From the IMG/VR virus record IMGVR_UViG_3300044522_000179, positions 1 through 64,000 of that record: a stretch of 64,000 bases of DNA; one strand, written 5' to 3'. Made by a program: the position numbers and the translations under genes. The notes beneath the pieces were generated by a model that did no database searches, had not been told where the DNA came from, and saw only the letters and a list, made by a program, of their open reading frames with translations. The stretch comes from a virus. Within the stretch, counting starts at the first letter, position 1. The number at the start of each line of letters is the position of its first letter. Shown here piece by piece: positions 52,501 to 59,793 of this stretch.

Positions 52501-53278
52501 GATATATAGTTGTAAGACCAGATGTTCCATAAACAATTGGAATGCCTGAGTTTTTTGCTTTAAGCATATTATCAGAAACTAAATAATATGCATCTAACTC
52601 TTGCAGTCCGTAACATTTTGACACAACACCTTTTTGTGGTGCAATAGATATGGTGGATGGTATGTCAATTACCTCAACACCAAGTGATGTAGATGCAAAC
52701 TCTTCTGACCATTGGCCAAGACTTATTCCGTTTACTAAAAATACATCTTCTGTTTCTGATCCACCAATAAAGTTAATTTTAAAGACTAATCTTATGTTTG
52801 TGTCATCTGGAGGCGTATCAAAAGTTTCTGATATAAAAATCCAGTTGCTATTTATTACTGTGTCATAGTTTTTTAAATGAACTATGTCATCTCCACTTGT
52901 TGTGTCTGTGTATTGGTAACCAATTTCAAGACCAGCAATATATGCGCTTTCAGAATAAAAGTATCCACCTACAGAAAATGTTCTTAAATAAGTATTAAAG
53001 TCTCTTAGGCTCATTATTTCATTACTTGTTGCAACTATAGAAGCCAACTCGTTGTCTGTTGGTGTAGCGGTAATTTTACCAACATAACTATTTATAAATG
53101 GTTCGTCTACTGACTGGGTATAGTTTTGATATGTACCGCCAACAATTGTCCAATTTGATAAATTTCTTTGTGACTCTGAAAGTAAAGAAATATAGTCTGC
53201 TGTATCGTCTAAAGCCCATAGACCAGTCGGATGCTCAGCAAATACTTTTTCGGCATATAGGTTTGATGGGGTAGACAT
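49565..53278 (-). CDS. Giant LamG/concanavalin-like structural protein
   Basis: 1237 residues. Several jelly-roll modules can be read: ~1-200 (TGLWALDDTADYISLL, WIFISETFDTPPDDTNIRLVF), ~270-400 (YTFETWLRINSYSNDRKRIIG, MLVHMRVGKDTASLVINGQEVV) and again ~500-640 and ~990-1170 (MAMQMAVRFDGDYFP-like). LamG domains bind glycans or proteins. It starts 4-5 genes before the portal, an unusual place for a fibre, and may be a head or neck fibre that holds the cell surface. A weak TATGAT hexamer lies 14 nt upstream of the ATG. TSS and virion location are inferred. Confidence 0.68.
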   Translation of the reverse strand: MSTPSNLYAEKVFAEHPTGLWALDDTADYISLLSESQRNLSNWTIVGGTYQNYTQSVDEPFINSYVGKITATPTDNELASIVATSNEIMSLRDFNTYLRTFSVGGYFYSESAYIAGLEIGYQYTDTTSGDDIVHLKNYDTVINSNWIFISETFDTPPDDTNIRLVFKINFIGGSETEDVFLVNGISLGQWSEEFASTSLGVEVIDIPSTISIAPQKGVVSKCYGLQELDAYYLVSDNMLKAKNSGIPIVYGTSGLTTIYPNTDLPSLIVPGSGFLNESGKFKQYTFETWLRINSYSNDRKRIIGPIASEDGIYVDGPSIGLKIGDNYGTYYVGEWTRPMLVHMRVGKDTASLVINGQEVVSLNYLTESLSLPSMLNESLKDQDWIGFYAYDDIYPIEVDCVGIYPYIVATAVAKRRFVFGQGVDIPENINTSYSGTSVFIDYSFADYTSNYSYPKVGSWSQAFNDNTLVVNKSLSVLSHPLPETILSSKTEKELLSDCGLVQSSDTRNFFSFRPNTSWNNVSGYLFFKNFDFIKTPISAFYGCFRLPQTSSSAQTLFKIEKENTNSYFKIQLLNNQISYIINYNGISETIYSPLVAEPGELVDIGLNIPAFVSRFGNPASDFFGSLSDLRMYVGGDKNGLSTFTGKIYNVGLCTEYNFQKIRSLFNEIGVPVWNEDLFAIYQNNQLINIDGGIDTTSFHLPLGTYTVNGALTGGDVVVAEEDSLLDHVASYTLLPEIVFDTYKLAVSASAYWEDQLPLTYFAESVLDKRGDQYFDLDFIQFNIDYPIPSKTIAIETEPEAWTYAELSDEYGTPVQRTYTSLDNYLFTGYNDYDDLKNKIAKEYKYDTDGSIVKSYVTFQYTELGANQTYYYFTKTERPSRDGVLVPGSDWMTTKYEVVDNMIIYPPTGVDFNDLSIVTHIEMNVKNSETNNVLIKKLSYASQAFNESDASPIGTRFGTSVYPYTKTGIYYNFKKNNPFAIYPGSSPYLYLTKTSGIQLKGRYDPLVNRGLMIPVNESRAEGFKAIAMQMAVRFDGDYFPYAPTQIFEIQSKDSYIKFYMVANDPSGRRAKIYAIDANTGLVQNGIGFYWNGKIVKEPVITLQEWGFLGINFANSLNFSFFEGAVRLTGPLLFNSLSYYQSTNLQEVQNIAERPWFRVKVLGSSPLDWEFWDSPSFNWNKVLVLSETSYYGVNPSDVYKSYTGTNKIIVDDDRPVRFEEYAYTIFTDVKWSQFVETPA

Positions 53279-53293
53279 TATAAGTCTATTTTA

Positions 53294-53803
53294 TCATACT
53301 ATGCGTGTAAACCAGCGGGGTATTGTATACCTTGTCCCCTGAGAAATTGGCTTAACTCCATGAACAAAGTCTGGGGTGTCTGGAAAGCATATAAGATCTC
53401 CTGCGTCAGGCTTAATTGACACATCGTATTCTGGAAAATAGATTTCTCCACCTAAATAGTTATTGTTTAAATATATCAGTGTGGCTATGTCGTTTGGTTT
53501 TGTAGAGTCAAAATGTTCATGCATTCCAAACCCCTCATCAAATTTAGCAATATGTGTCTTAGAACTATCGTAATCTTCAAACGGGCCAGGATAGTTATCT
53601 CTTACAAACTTGAGTACAAGTTCTCCATAAGAATTTATCAGGCTTTCGATGTTTGCATCTTGGAATTCTGAGTGAAATGTAAACTCTTTTTCACCATTTC
53701 CAAACTCATTAAAAGACTTATCCATAGACTTGGCATATGAAAAAGCAAGAGTAGAAGCCTGTGGACTCATAAAATCTTTAACAACTTTTATCTGATCACT
53801 CAT
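53294..53803 (-). CDS. 2OG-Fe(II) oxygenase (prolyl-hydroxylase-like) D
   Basis: 169 residues, P4H-type. GMHEHFDSTKP gives the HxD pair (ligands in HEHFD), GGEIYFPEYDVSIKPDAGDLICFP is the conserved core strand and FVHGVKPISQGTRYTI has the distal His and the 2OG-binding Arg. Complete active-site set. Substrate could be a protein side chain or small molecule. Overlaps oxygenase E by 8 nt. Confidence 0.85.
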   Translation of the reverse strand: MSDQIKVVKDFMSPQASTLAFSYAKSMDKSFNEFGNGEKEFTFHSEFQDANIESLINSYGELVLKFVRDNYPGPFEDYDSSKTHIAKFDEGFGMHEHFDSTKPNDIATLIYLNNNYLGGEIYFPEYDVSIKPDAGDLICFPDTPDFVHGVKPISQGTRYTIPRWFTRIV

Positions 53804-54401
53804 GAAAACCTTTTATCTCCCAATCGTCCCAAGATGTTTCTTCATAGGAAGATCTGTTTGGCATAAAGTGTTGGCCTTTCTTTCCCATCCAGGCCTCTGA
53901 TAAAAACAATAGTCCAGACTTGATTTCAGAAATGCCGTGTAAATTTTCTCGATCATCCTTAAAATAGATCAAGTCTCCAGGGTTTGGCTGAAAGGTTTTA
54001 TCTAATTTTGAAAAGATGAAGTCTCCACCCTCGTCTGCATTTTGCCAAACAATATAAGATACGTATGTACCTTCTGGCTTTGAATCTTCATTATGATGCT
54101 GAGGTTCTGAAGAACCAGGATTGTACCTTAGAATATAGTGCTTTGAAAACATTGGTGGGTGATATTCTGAATCATTTTCAGATTGAACAATATCGTAATA
54201 CCCTTTTGAATACTTAGAAAATATATCTAAGATGTGATCTGGCATTTCTCCACGAGTGTGGATATCAAATGGGGCACCGCCATTGTACAGATCGTTATGC
54301 AAAGGTACATGTTCTTCTCTTGTGTGGAATACGATTGTTCCAATATAGTCTTGAACAATTTTTAAGTCTTCTTTTGATATAAAGTTTTCTACTATTTTCA
54401 T
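53796..54401 (-). CDS. 2OG-Fe(II) oxygenase-like E
   Basis: 201 residues. EPQHHNEDSKPEGTYVSYI (His and Asp ligands), GGDFIFSKLDKTFQPNPGDLIYF and NLHGISEIKSG follow the P4H order. The C-terminal Arg position is less clear. TAATG overlap with the ribonucleotide reductase gene. Paired with gene D and perhaps acting on the same substrate. Confidence 0.75.
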   Translation of the reverse strand: MKIVENFISKEDLKIVQDYIGTIVFHTREEHVPLHNDLYNGGAPFDIHTRGEMPDHILDIFSKYSKGYYDIVQSENDSEYHPPMFSKHYILRYNPGSSEPQHHNEDSKPEGTYVSYIVWQNADEGGDFIFSKLDKTFQPNPGDLIYFKDDRENLHGISEIKSGLLFLSEAWMGKKGQHFMPNRSSYEETSWDDWEIKGFHE

Positions 54402-56431
54402 TACTTTACCTTAATTTCACAATAGTCTGTTGTGCAATAGGCTTCGCCTTGCGCTTCAAGATTTTCTGCTCCATCATAAATAGCAGAAAAATCAATGTGC
54501 TTTAACTTGCCAACATATGACTCATATTGCTCTTCAGTAATACCTGTGTATGGTTGCTGTGGATAAACTGTGTTTCCCATTGGTAGGAATGAGACAGCCT
54601 TTAATTGTCCCTCGTACATATTGAGTGCTGGAACAATGTGCTTTGATTCTGTTTCTTTATCAAAAGATAATGTTACAGAAACACCATTGTCAGACCAATA
54701 CTTTTGAGCAGTTGCAGCAAGAGCAATCTTCTCAAACAATGTCACATCTTTTTCAGATCTTGGATGACCTGACTTAATTGGGAAGTAAACTACTGACGTG
54801 TTTGCTGATACTACGTCATCTTCAATTGTGTACCCTGCTGCTTTGAACAAATGAATCATTGGATCTGTGTTTCCAAAACGAACGGCACGAAGGAAGAACT
54901 CTCCTCCAGGACCCCAGTGAACTCCAGGAGTTGCACCAGAAAGAATTGAAACTGATCCTGATGGCTTAACTGTTGTTACACGAATTGATTCACGAACACA
55001 CAGCCATTCTGAATACTGGTGATCATAATGACGAATCTTGTTATAACCTTCATCCATCCATTCACGAACAACTGGCAAACCCTTTTGATCTGCAAATGAT
55101 GCAATACCAGTAAGCGATGTACCAATACGACGGTTGCGTTGCATGATACCGTTTGTTTGTGGCCAGTGTGTTGGAACAAGTGTTACAGTCTTTCCATAAA
55201 GATATGCAAACTTCAGGGTACGCAGGAAGTCCTCCTTAGATTCATGACGATTTAAGTGTACTTCTACAAGTGTACATAATTCGTATGACTCCAATGGCTG
55301 CTCCGCACAGGGGTTAAAGCCCATCACACGATAGTCTTTTCCATCTGGCGCATCCTTTAGCCTGCCATAATTACGAGCAACATCAAGCCAGATAAAACCT
55401 GGTTCTCCGTTTTCCGTAATTAAATCTACATAGTCTTCGTACTTTGTTCCTACTTCTGCTGAAATAGAATTATTAGACATCCAAGCCCATCCTGGATTTT
55501 CTGGATCAAACGAGTTACGCTCTGGGAATAGTTCTGAATTCTTTAGATTCATAAATGTTTCATCCCCCGCATTTCCCAAAGCAAGTGTTGCTGAGCGTCG
55601 AACATTGCCTGATACCACGCAGGTGCCAATGAGGTTTACAAGGTCTACGATAGCACGAGAGTCTAGTGTTTCACCCGCTCTGGAGCCGATTACACGGTCT
55701 ATATGGTCATGCAACTTGATAAGAGGTGCAGGTCCTGATGCAACGCCTCCAAAACCCTTGATGGGGGCTCCTAGGGGCCTAATCGAGTCGTAGTTAAACT
55801 TCTGAATACTCTGGTTTGCTCTTAGGTATGAGTTGATAAGAAGTCGTACTGACTCTACCCATCCTTCACGAGTGTCTGGGATTTCGAACACCTGTTCTGG
55901 TTCTGTTGGGGCATAGATTGAGAAATGCTTATCCTGTCCTACTGTATCAAACCCTACACCAATTCCAAGCATAAGTGCATCCATGACCCAAGCAAACAGG
56001 GCTCCTGGATCATTCTTATCAAGATCTTTTGTAGATACCATTGCACAATTTTGTAGTGCTGCTGAATTCTTTTTCTCCATGGTCATAGGAGTTCCAAATG
56101 CCCACATGCCTCGTCCTGGTGGTGTCCACTTTAATTCAAACATTCTTTGGAATGCTTCCTGTGCAGATTTCTGAGCCTTATAGTCATTCCATGGTAGACG
56201 GTTCTCTTTAGCATGATTCTTCTGAACTGAATACATACCCTCGATTACACGACGACAAACCTCGTGCCATCTTTCTTTAGTTCCATCTTCCTTCATACGA
56301 GAATACGTACGAATAAAAGTAATTTCTCCAAGTGAATTTTCTGCTGCATCCTTAAACCCAAATGGGCTTTCTTGGCTCTTGTACTTTTCTACGAAGTCCT
56401 CTGGAAGTTTAAAACTAAAAAAATCTGACAT
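54401..56431 (-). CDS. nrdJ: Class II (adenosylcobalamin-dependent) ribonucleotide reductase
   Basis: 676 residues, close to monomeric RTPR-type enzymes. LQNCAMVSTKDLD (first active Cys), FNPCAEQPLESYELC (two Cys with Glu: radical and substrate site), TTVKPSGSVSILSGATPGVHWGP and the C-terminal redox pair CTTDYC. Reduces ribonucleotides to deoxyribonucleotides with B12 coenzyme and without oxygen, feeding phage DNA synthesis. A TGC-TATACT promoter lies at 56466. No intein or frameshift. Confidence 0.93.
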   Translation of the reverse strand: MSDFFSFKLPEDFVEKYKSQESPFGFKDAAENSLGEITFIRTYSRMKEDGTKERWHEVCRRVIEGMYSVQKNHAKENRLPWNDYKAQKSAQEAFQRMFELKWTPPGRGMWAFGTPMTMEKKNSAALQNCAMVSTKDLDKNDPGALFAWVMDALMLGIGVGFDTVGQDKHFSIYAPTEPEQVFEIPDTREGWVESVRLLINSYLRANQSIQKFNYDSIRPLGAPIKGFGGVASGPAPLIKLHDHIDRVIGSRAGETLDSRAIVDLVNLIGTCVVSGNVRRSATLALGNAGDETFMNLKNSELFPERNSFDPENPGWAWMSNNSISAEVGTKYEDYVDLITENGEPGFIWLDVARNYGRLKDAPDGKDYRVMGFNPCAEQPLESYELCTLVEVHLNRHESKEDFLRTLKFAYLYGKTVTLVPTHWPQTNGIMQRNRRIGTSLTGIASFADQKGLPVVREWMDEGYNKIRHYDHQYSEWLCVRESIRVTTVKPSGSVSILSGATPGVHWGPGGEFFLRAVRFGNTDPMIHLFKAAGYTIEDDVVSANTSVVYFPIKSGHPRSEKDVTLFEKIALAATAQKYWSDNGVSVTLSFDKETESKHIVPALNMYEGQLKAVSFLPMGNTVYPQQPYTGITEEQYESYVGKLKHIDFSAIYDGAENLEAQGEAYCTTDYCEIKVK

Positions 56432-56465
56432 GTGTATCGTCCTTTCAAAAACGGATTAAGTCCTA

Positions 56466-56474
56466 AGTATAGCA
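56466..56474 (-). promoter_or_regulatory. Extended -10 TGC-TATACT for the ribonucleotide reductase operon
   Basis: TATACT with TGC extension 34 bases before the ATG, directly after an inverted repeat. GAAAGGA in the leader is the likely ribosome site. Confidence 0.6.
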
Positions 56475-56498
56475 GAGTTTTATGAAAAGCAAAACTCT
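56474..56498 (-). terminator. Inverted repeat, weak terminator candidate after the sulfotransferase
   Basis: AGAGTTTT and AAAACTCT form an 8-base perfect stem with a 9-base loop. No U-tract follows. Placed where a terminator occurs at other junctions; it could instead be a regulator site for the reductase promoter. Confidence 0.4.
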
Positions 56499-56536
56499 CC
56501 CTAAAGCAATGGTTTATAGTTATTTAAAAGTAATTA

Positions 56537-57136
56537 CTAAATACGTTTTTCTGGATGCTCAGATAGTAATTTTAATATTTCAAGATCTATATCATAAAAA
56601 GAAAGATGTTGTGTTTTTTTAAAAAATTCTAAACGCAAGTCTTCATTGCGATTTTCCTCAAATACTACATTTCTATATTTTTCTGTGCTTAAAGGGTGGC
56701 CTGAAGACTTAAAGGCTTCTGGGTTTAATTCTGGTTTTGGACAATTGTTGTCTAAAGAATAAAAAATTTTATAAATTGTACTATCTATATCTTTAATTAA
56801 ATCATTAAAAACAATATAATAAGAGTTGTCACTTAATTTTATGTTTTTTAAAAAGTTTAAATAGTTATTTTTAAAAATTTTAAAAACATCATCTATGCCA
56901 TCAAACTTTTTATCCTCATAGTCAAAAATAAGAATAGATAAAAAAACATCTTTTGGGTTTCTTATTATAGTTAAACATTTATCGTACTTATTTTTTAATA
57001 AAAGGGATGGATTGTGCTGTCCAAACTCACAAAAATCGTAATCAAGTCTATTCTCATTAATGTATAAATTAATCATATATTGTAAAAAGTTATTTCCACT
57101 TCTTGGTGGACTAGATACAACTGTTTTATTGTTCAT
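56537..57136 (-). CDS. Sulfotransferase-family protein
   Basis: 199 residues. SSPPRSGNNFLQYM (8-21) is the 5'-phosphosulfate-binding loop and LTIIRNPKDVFLSIL (~55-69) the 3'-phosphate motif of PAPS-dependent sulfotransferases. Short for the family but with both motifs. Would sulfate a sugar, lipid or protein; acceptor unknown. AT-richer than neighbours. ATGA overlap with the small Cys protein. Confidence 0.78.
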   Translation of the reverse strand: MNNKTVVSSPPRSGNNFLQYMINLYINENRLDYDFCEFGQHNPSLLLKNKYDKCLTIIRNPKDVFLSILIFDYEDKKFDGIDDVFKIFKNNYLNFLKNIKLSDNSYYIVFNDLIKDIDSTIYKIFYSLDNNCPKPELNPEAFKSSGHPLSTEKYRNVVFEENRNEDLRLEFFKKTQHLSFYDIDLEILKLLSEHPEKRI

Positions 57137-57264
57137 TTAAAAGTCATCACTGCATGCTTGCCTGTTCCCGTGCATCTTTCACATATTGTTTTTGATGCTG
57201 AAGTAACTGGACACTGCTGTGTTATAATTTTGTGGCCAAAGATTAAACACTTAATTTTGTTCAA
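57133..57264 (-). CDS. 43-residue Cys-rich protein
   Basis: Short frame MNKIKCLIFGHKII... ending TICERCTGTGKHAVMTFK, with TTG start in a TTGA overlap and stop in an ATGA overlap. KCLIFGHK and CERC are features of small phage zinc proteins. Ribosome site is weak. Fills an otherwise empty 124-base gap exactly. Confidence 0.6.
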   Translation of the reverse strand: MNKIKCLIFGHKIITQQCPVTSASKTICERCTGTGKHAVMTFK

Positions 57265-57893
57265 AGATTTATCCAAATTGGATCTGTTGCGCCTGAACTT
57301 GCTGGAGCAATATCATAAGCAATAGTAATTCTTGGCTTATCTTCATACCAGTCATCTCTTCCATGTGGGTGTCCTGTTTCTGAAATAATTGCTCTATTGT
57401 TTTTGTTATGATTTTCAAATGGAGTATTGTTATTAATACTATAATAAGTTATTGATGGCTCAGCATTTACACAATAGTAACCATGAAATACTGGTGCACC
57501 TTCTCCACCCATATGATCATGCATAAATACATCATTTTTTAATGGGTTTACTCCAGAACCACCTTCTGTTTTTGGATCTAAGTTGTACCATCCATGGACT
57601 TTATATTGCATTTTCTCAAAGTCAATACCGTAGTATTCTGCAGCCTCTTGTATGGCCTCTTTGAGGGCTTCTTTGAGGGCTTTAATTCCTGGGTGATCAA
57701 AGTCAAAAACATTATAAAACATTCCCAACTGTGTAGTTGGACCATTATAAATACTGTATTTAGACAAAGTTTCTTCTGGAATATTACCAATTTTTCCACT
57801 TAAAATTTCTAACTGCTTAGACTTTAAGTATGTGTAAAGGCTGTCTAAATCATTTTCTAAAAATCTTTCAAAAAACTTATGTTCTTTTTTCAT
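57261..57893 (-). CDS. Putative 2OG-Fe(II) oxygenase F
   Basis: 210 residues from ATG 57893 (ATGA overlap). Shares KFFERFL, the HDH segment (MHDHMGGEGAPVFHGYY), NNRAIISETGHPHG and PRITIAYDI with the next gene upstream. The order H-x-H, GYYxV, distal His, RITIAYD matches the 2OG-FeII_Oxy_5-type family. Substrate unknown. Confidence 0.65.
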   Translation of the reverse strand: MKKEHKFFERFLENDLDSLYTYLKSKQLEILSGKIGNIPEETLSKYSIYNGPTTQLGMFYNVFDFDHPGIKALKEALKEAIQEAAEYYGIDFEKMQYKVHGWYNLDPKTEGGSGVNPLKNDVFMHDHMGGEGAPVFHGYYCVNAEPSITYYSINNNTPFENHNKNNRAIISETGHPHGRDDWYEDKPRITIAYDIAPASSGATDPIWINL

Positions 57894-58549
57894 ACAAGAG
57901 GAATCCAATGCTGCTCTTGATTCATTGCAAATTTTTGAAGATCTCTTAATGGAATTATGTCATAGGCAACTGTAATTCTTGGACCTTCCCAATCCCAATC
58001 AGCCATTGCATGTGGATGACCCATTTCAGAAAGAACAGCACGGTTGTTTATATTGTTATTTTCTATTTCTTTGTCAAATACTAGATAATGTGTTTTTGAT
58101 GGTTCTGCTGCTACTGAATAGTACCCGTGAAAATTTGGAGCACCAAATGGACCATGATCGTGCCAGTCTAATTTTCCTTTTCCAGTATGAGTAATATTAA
58201 ACCAGCCCTGAACCATAAATTTTTCTTTATTAAAATCAAGTCCATAATAATCACAAGCCTCAACTACCATAGACCTTACTGCTCCGTAAAGATTATGAAT
58301 TCCTGTTGAGTGAAACTGAAAAACATTATATTGTCTCCATTTCATGGTAGACACACTATTAGACTGCTTCCATATTTCATTTTCTCCAACAGCAGAGACA
58401 CCAATTAGTTTAGCCTGTTCAATTTTTGCATATCTATCTTGTAATTCAGCAGAAAGAACTGGCAAATTATTGTCTAAAAATCTTTCAAAAAACTTATGTG
58501 GTTGACTTGATGTGCTTACACTTTTTGGTTTATTTGGATCAAATTGCAT
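57890..58549 (-). CDS. Putative 2OG-Fe(II) oxygenase G, paralogue of F
   Basis: 219 residues. LDWHDHGPFGAPNFHGYYSV, NNRAVLSEMGHPHA and GPRITVAYDIIP align with protein F, so the two are tandem duplicates that have diverged. HxH/distal-His metal site intact. GGAGAAAG ribosome site. Confidence 0.66.
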   Translation of the reverse strand: MQFDPNKPKSVSTSSQPHKFFERFLDNNLPVLSAELQDRYAKIEQAKLIGVSAVGENEIWKQSNSVSTMKWRQYNVFQFHSTGIHNLYGAVRSMVVEACDYYGLDFNKEKFMVQGWFNITHTGKGKLDWHDHGPFGAPNFHGYYSVAAEPSKTHYLVFDKEIENNNINNRAVLSEMGHPHAMADWDWEGPRITVAYDIIPLRDLQKFAMNQEQHWIPLV

Positions 58550-58573
58550 GCTTTCTCCATTCGTAGTTTATTT

Positions 58574-58582
58574 AGTATACCA
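58574..58582 (-). promoter_or_regulatory. Extended -10 TGG-TATACT for the oxygenase/sulfotransferase operon
   Basis: TATACT with TGG extension, starting 2 bases after the terminator T-tract; 24-base leader with ribosome site. Confidence 0.65.
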
Positions 58583-58583
58583 T

Positions 58584-58613
58584 AAAAAGATAAAGCCCTC
58601 AATTTATGAGGGC
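58584..58613 (-). terminator. Intrinsic terminator after the fibre gene
   Basis: GCCCTC/GAGGGC stem with 7-base loop then TTTATCTTTTT. Lies 35 bases after the stop at 58648 and closes the tail-fibre operon. Confidence 0.88.
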
Positions 58614-58647
58614 AAAATCTTAATATAGACCTTTAACTAGATTATTT

Positions 58648-59763
58648 TTAGCCACGGCTATAAGGTGAGAATGGTGAGAAACCAAATGGTGAGAAACCAA
58701 ATGGTGAGAAACCAAACGGTGAGAAACCAAACGGTGAGAAACCAAACGGAGAAAATCCAAATACTCCAAATGGGGAGAATCCAAATACTCCGAACGGAGA
58801 GAAACCAAATACTGCAAATGGAGAGAATCCAAATACTGCAAATGGTGTAAACGAGAATGCTGATGTAATTGATCCAGATGCTGCAGAAGTTGAAGAACTT
58901 CCATTTGCATTGTCAGCACGGACTGTGTATGTCTGGGCTGTTCCAGATTCTTGTGAAACAACTACTGATGTAGAGCCTGTGTTTCCAGTTTTTCCATCAG
59001 AACATGTCCAATAGTAATTTGTAATTGCAGATCCACCATTTGCTGGTGCTGACCATGAAACTGTATCATTTGCAGTTGCTGCTGCTCCCTGCGCTGCTGC
59101 GCCACCTACTGCTGCTGTAGTTGCTGTTGGAGCAGATGGAGTGTTTGGCACAGTTGTTGCAGTAATTGTATTAGATGCTGAAGAGTATGTTGAGTCTCCA
59201 TTTGCATTTGTTGCTTTAACTGTAAAAGTGTAGGCAGTATTTGATGAAAGACCTGCAACTGATATTGGACTTGTTGCACCAGTACCAGTATGTGACCCAG
59301 ATGACAACACTGTATAACCAGTAATTGCAGATCCACCTGTTGTACCAGCAGTAAATGTTACTGAGGCTAAACCATTGTTAAACGCTCTTGTTGATGGACT
59401 ATTTGTTGCAGTTCCAATTGTTGGTGCTTGAGGTACTGTTGTAACTGTTACAGAGTTAGATGCAGCAGATGCTGGACCAGTTCCTTCAGCGTTAGTTCCT
59501 GTTACTGTAAAAGTTGCTGTTGCTGCTGAAGCAATTCCAGTTACAATAATTGGAGATGATGCCCCAGTTGCTGTTTGTCCTGTGCTTGCTGTTACAGTAA
59601 AAGATGTCGCAGCATTAGGCCCTGTAGGGGTAAATGTTACTGATACAGCGCCATTGTCATAAGGACGGGCTGTTCCAACATTTGTTGCTGTACCTATCGT
59701 TGGTGCATATGGGGTAAGGAAGTCATTTGCTCCCTGACTCATTCTACCTGCTTGCTTTGACAT
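58648..59763 (-). CDS. FnIII-repeat virion protein with Phe/Ser/Pro aromatic tail
   Basis: 371 residues. Three fibronectin-III-like modules (~20-110, ~112-205, ~208-300) with repeating SxxxYTFTVKATNANG-type and SAxNGGSAITNYYW patterns. The C-terminal ~305-371 is a low-complexity run of FGFSP and VFGFSPFA units (over ten copies) ending SPYSRG. GGGAG ribosome site. Probably a virion-exposed protein that sticks to surfaces or polymers. The tail has no homologue I can name. Confidence 0.75.
   Translation of the reverse strand: MSKQAGRMSQGANDFLTPYAPTIGTATNVGTARPYDNGAVSVTFTPTGPNAATSFTVTASTGQTATGASSPIIVTGIASAATATFTVTGTNAEGTGPASAASNSVTVTTVPQAPTIGTATNSPSTRAFNNGLASVTFTAGTTGGSAITGYTVLSSGSHTGTGATSPISVAGLSSNTAYTFTVKATNANGDSTYSSASNTITATTVPNTPSAPTATTAAVGGAAAQGAAATANDTVSWSAPANGGSAITNYYWTCSDGKTGNTGSTSVVVSQESGTAQTYTVRADNANGSSSTSAASGSITSAFSFTPFAVFGFSPFAVFGFSPFGVFGFSPFGVFGFSPFGFSPFGFSPFGFSPFGFSPFGFSPFSPYSRG
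58655..58850 (-). repeat. Tandem repeats encoding the FGFSP tail
   Basis: Two repeat classes: about six copies of a 15-base unit (GGTGAGAAACCAAAT-like as read on the plus strand) and about five copies of a 27-base unit (GGAGAGAATCCAAATACTCC-like). Copies are near identical, so recent expansion or contraction by slippage is likely. Confidence 0.85.
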
Positions 59764-59793
59764 ATTTAATCTCCCTTGTTTCTTTAATTTTTA

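Noticed and set aside
58655-58850. CRISPR-like array
   Set aside because: The 15- and 27-base repeats have no spacers and translate in frame into FGFSP units.
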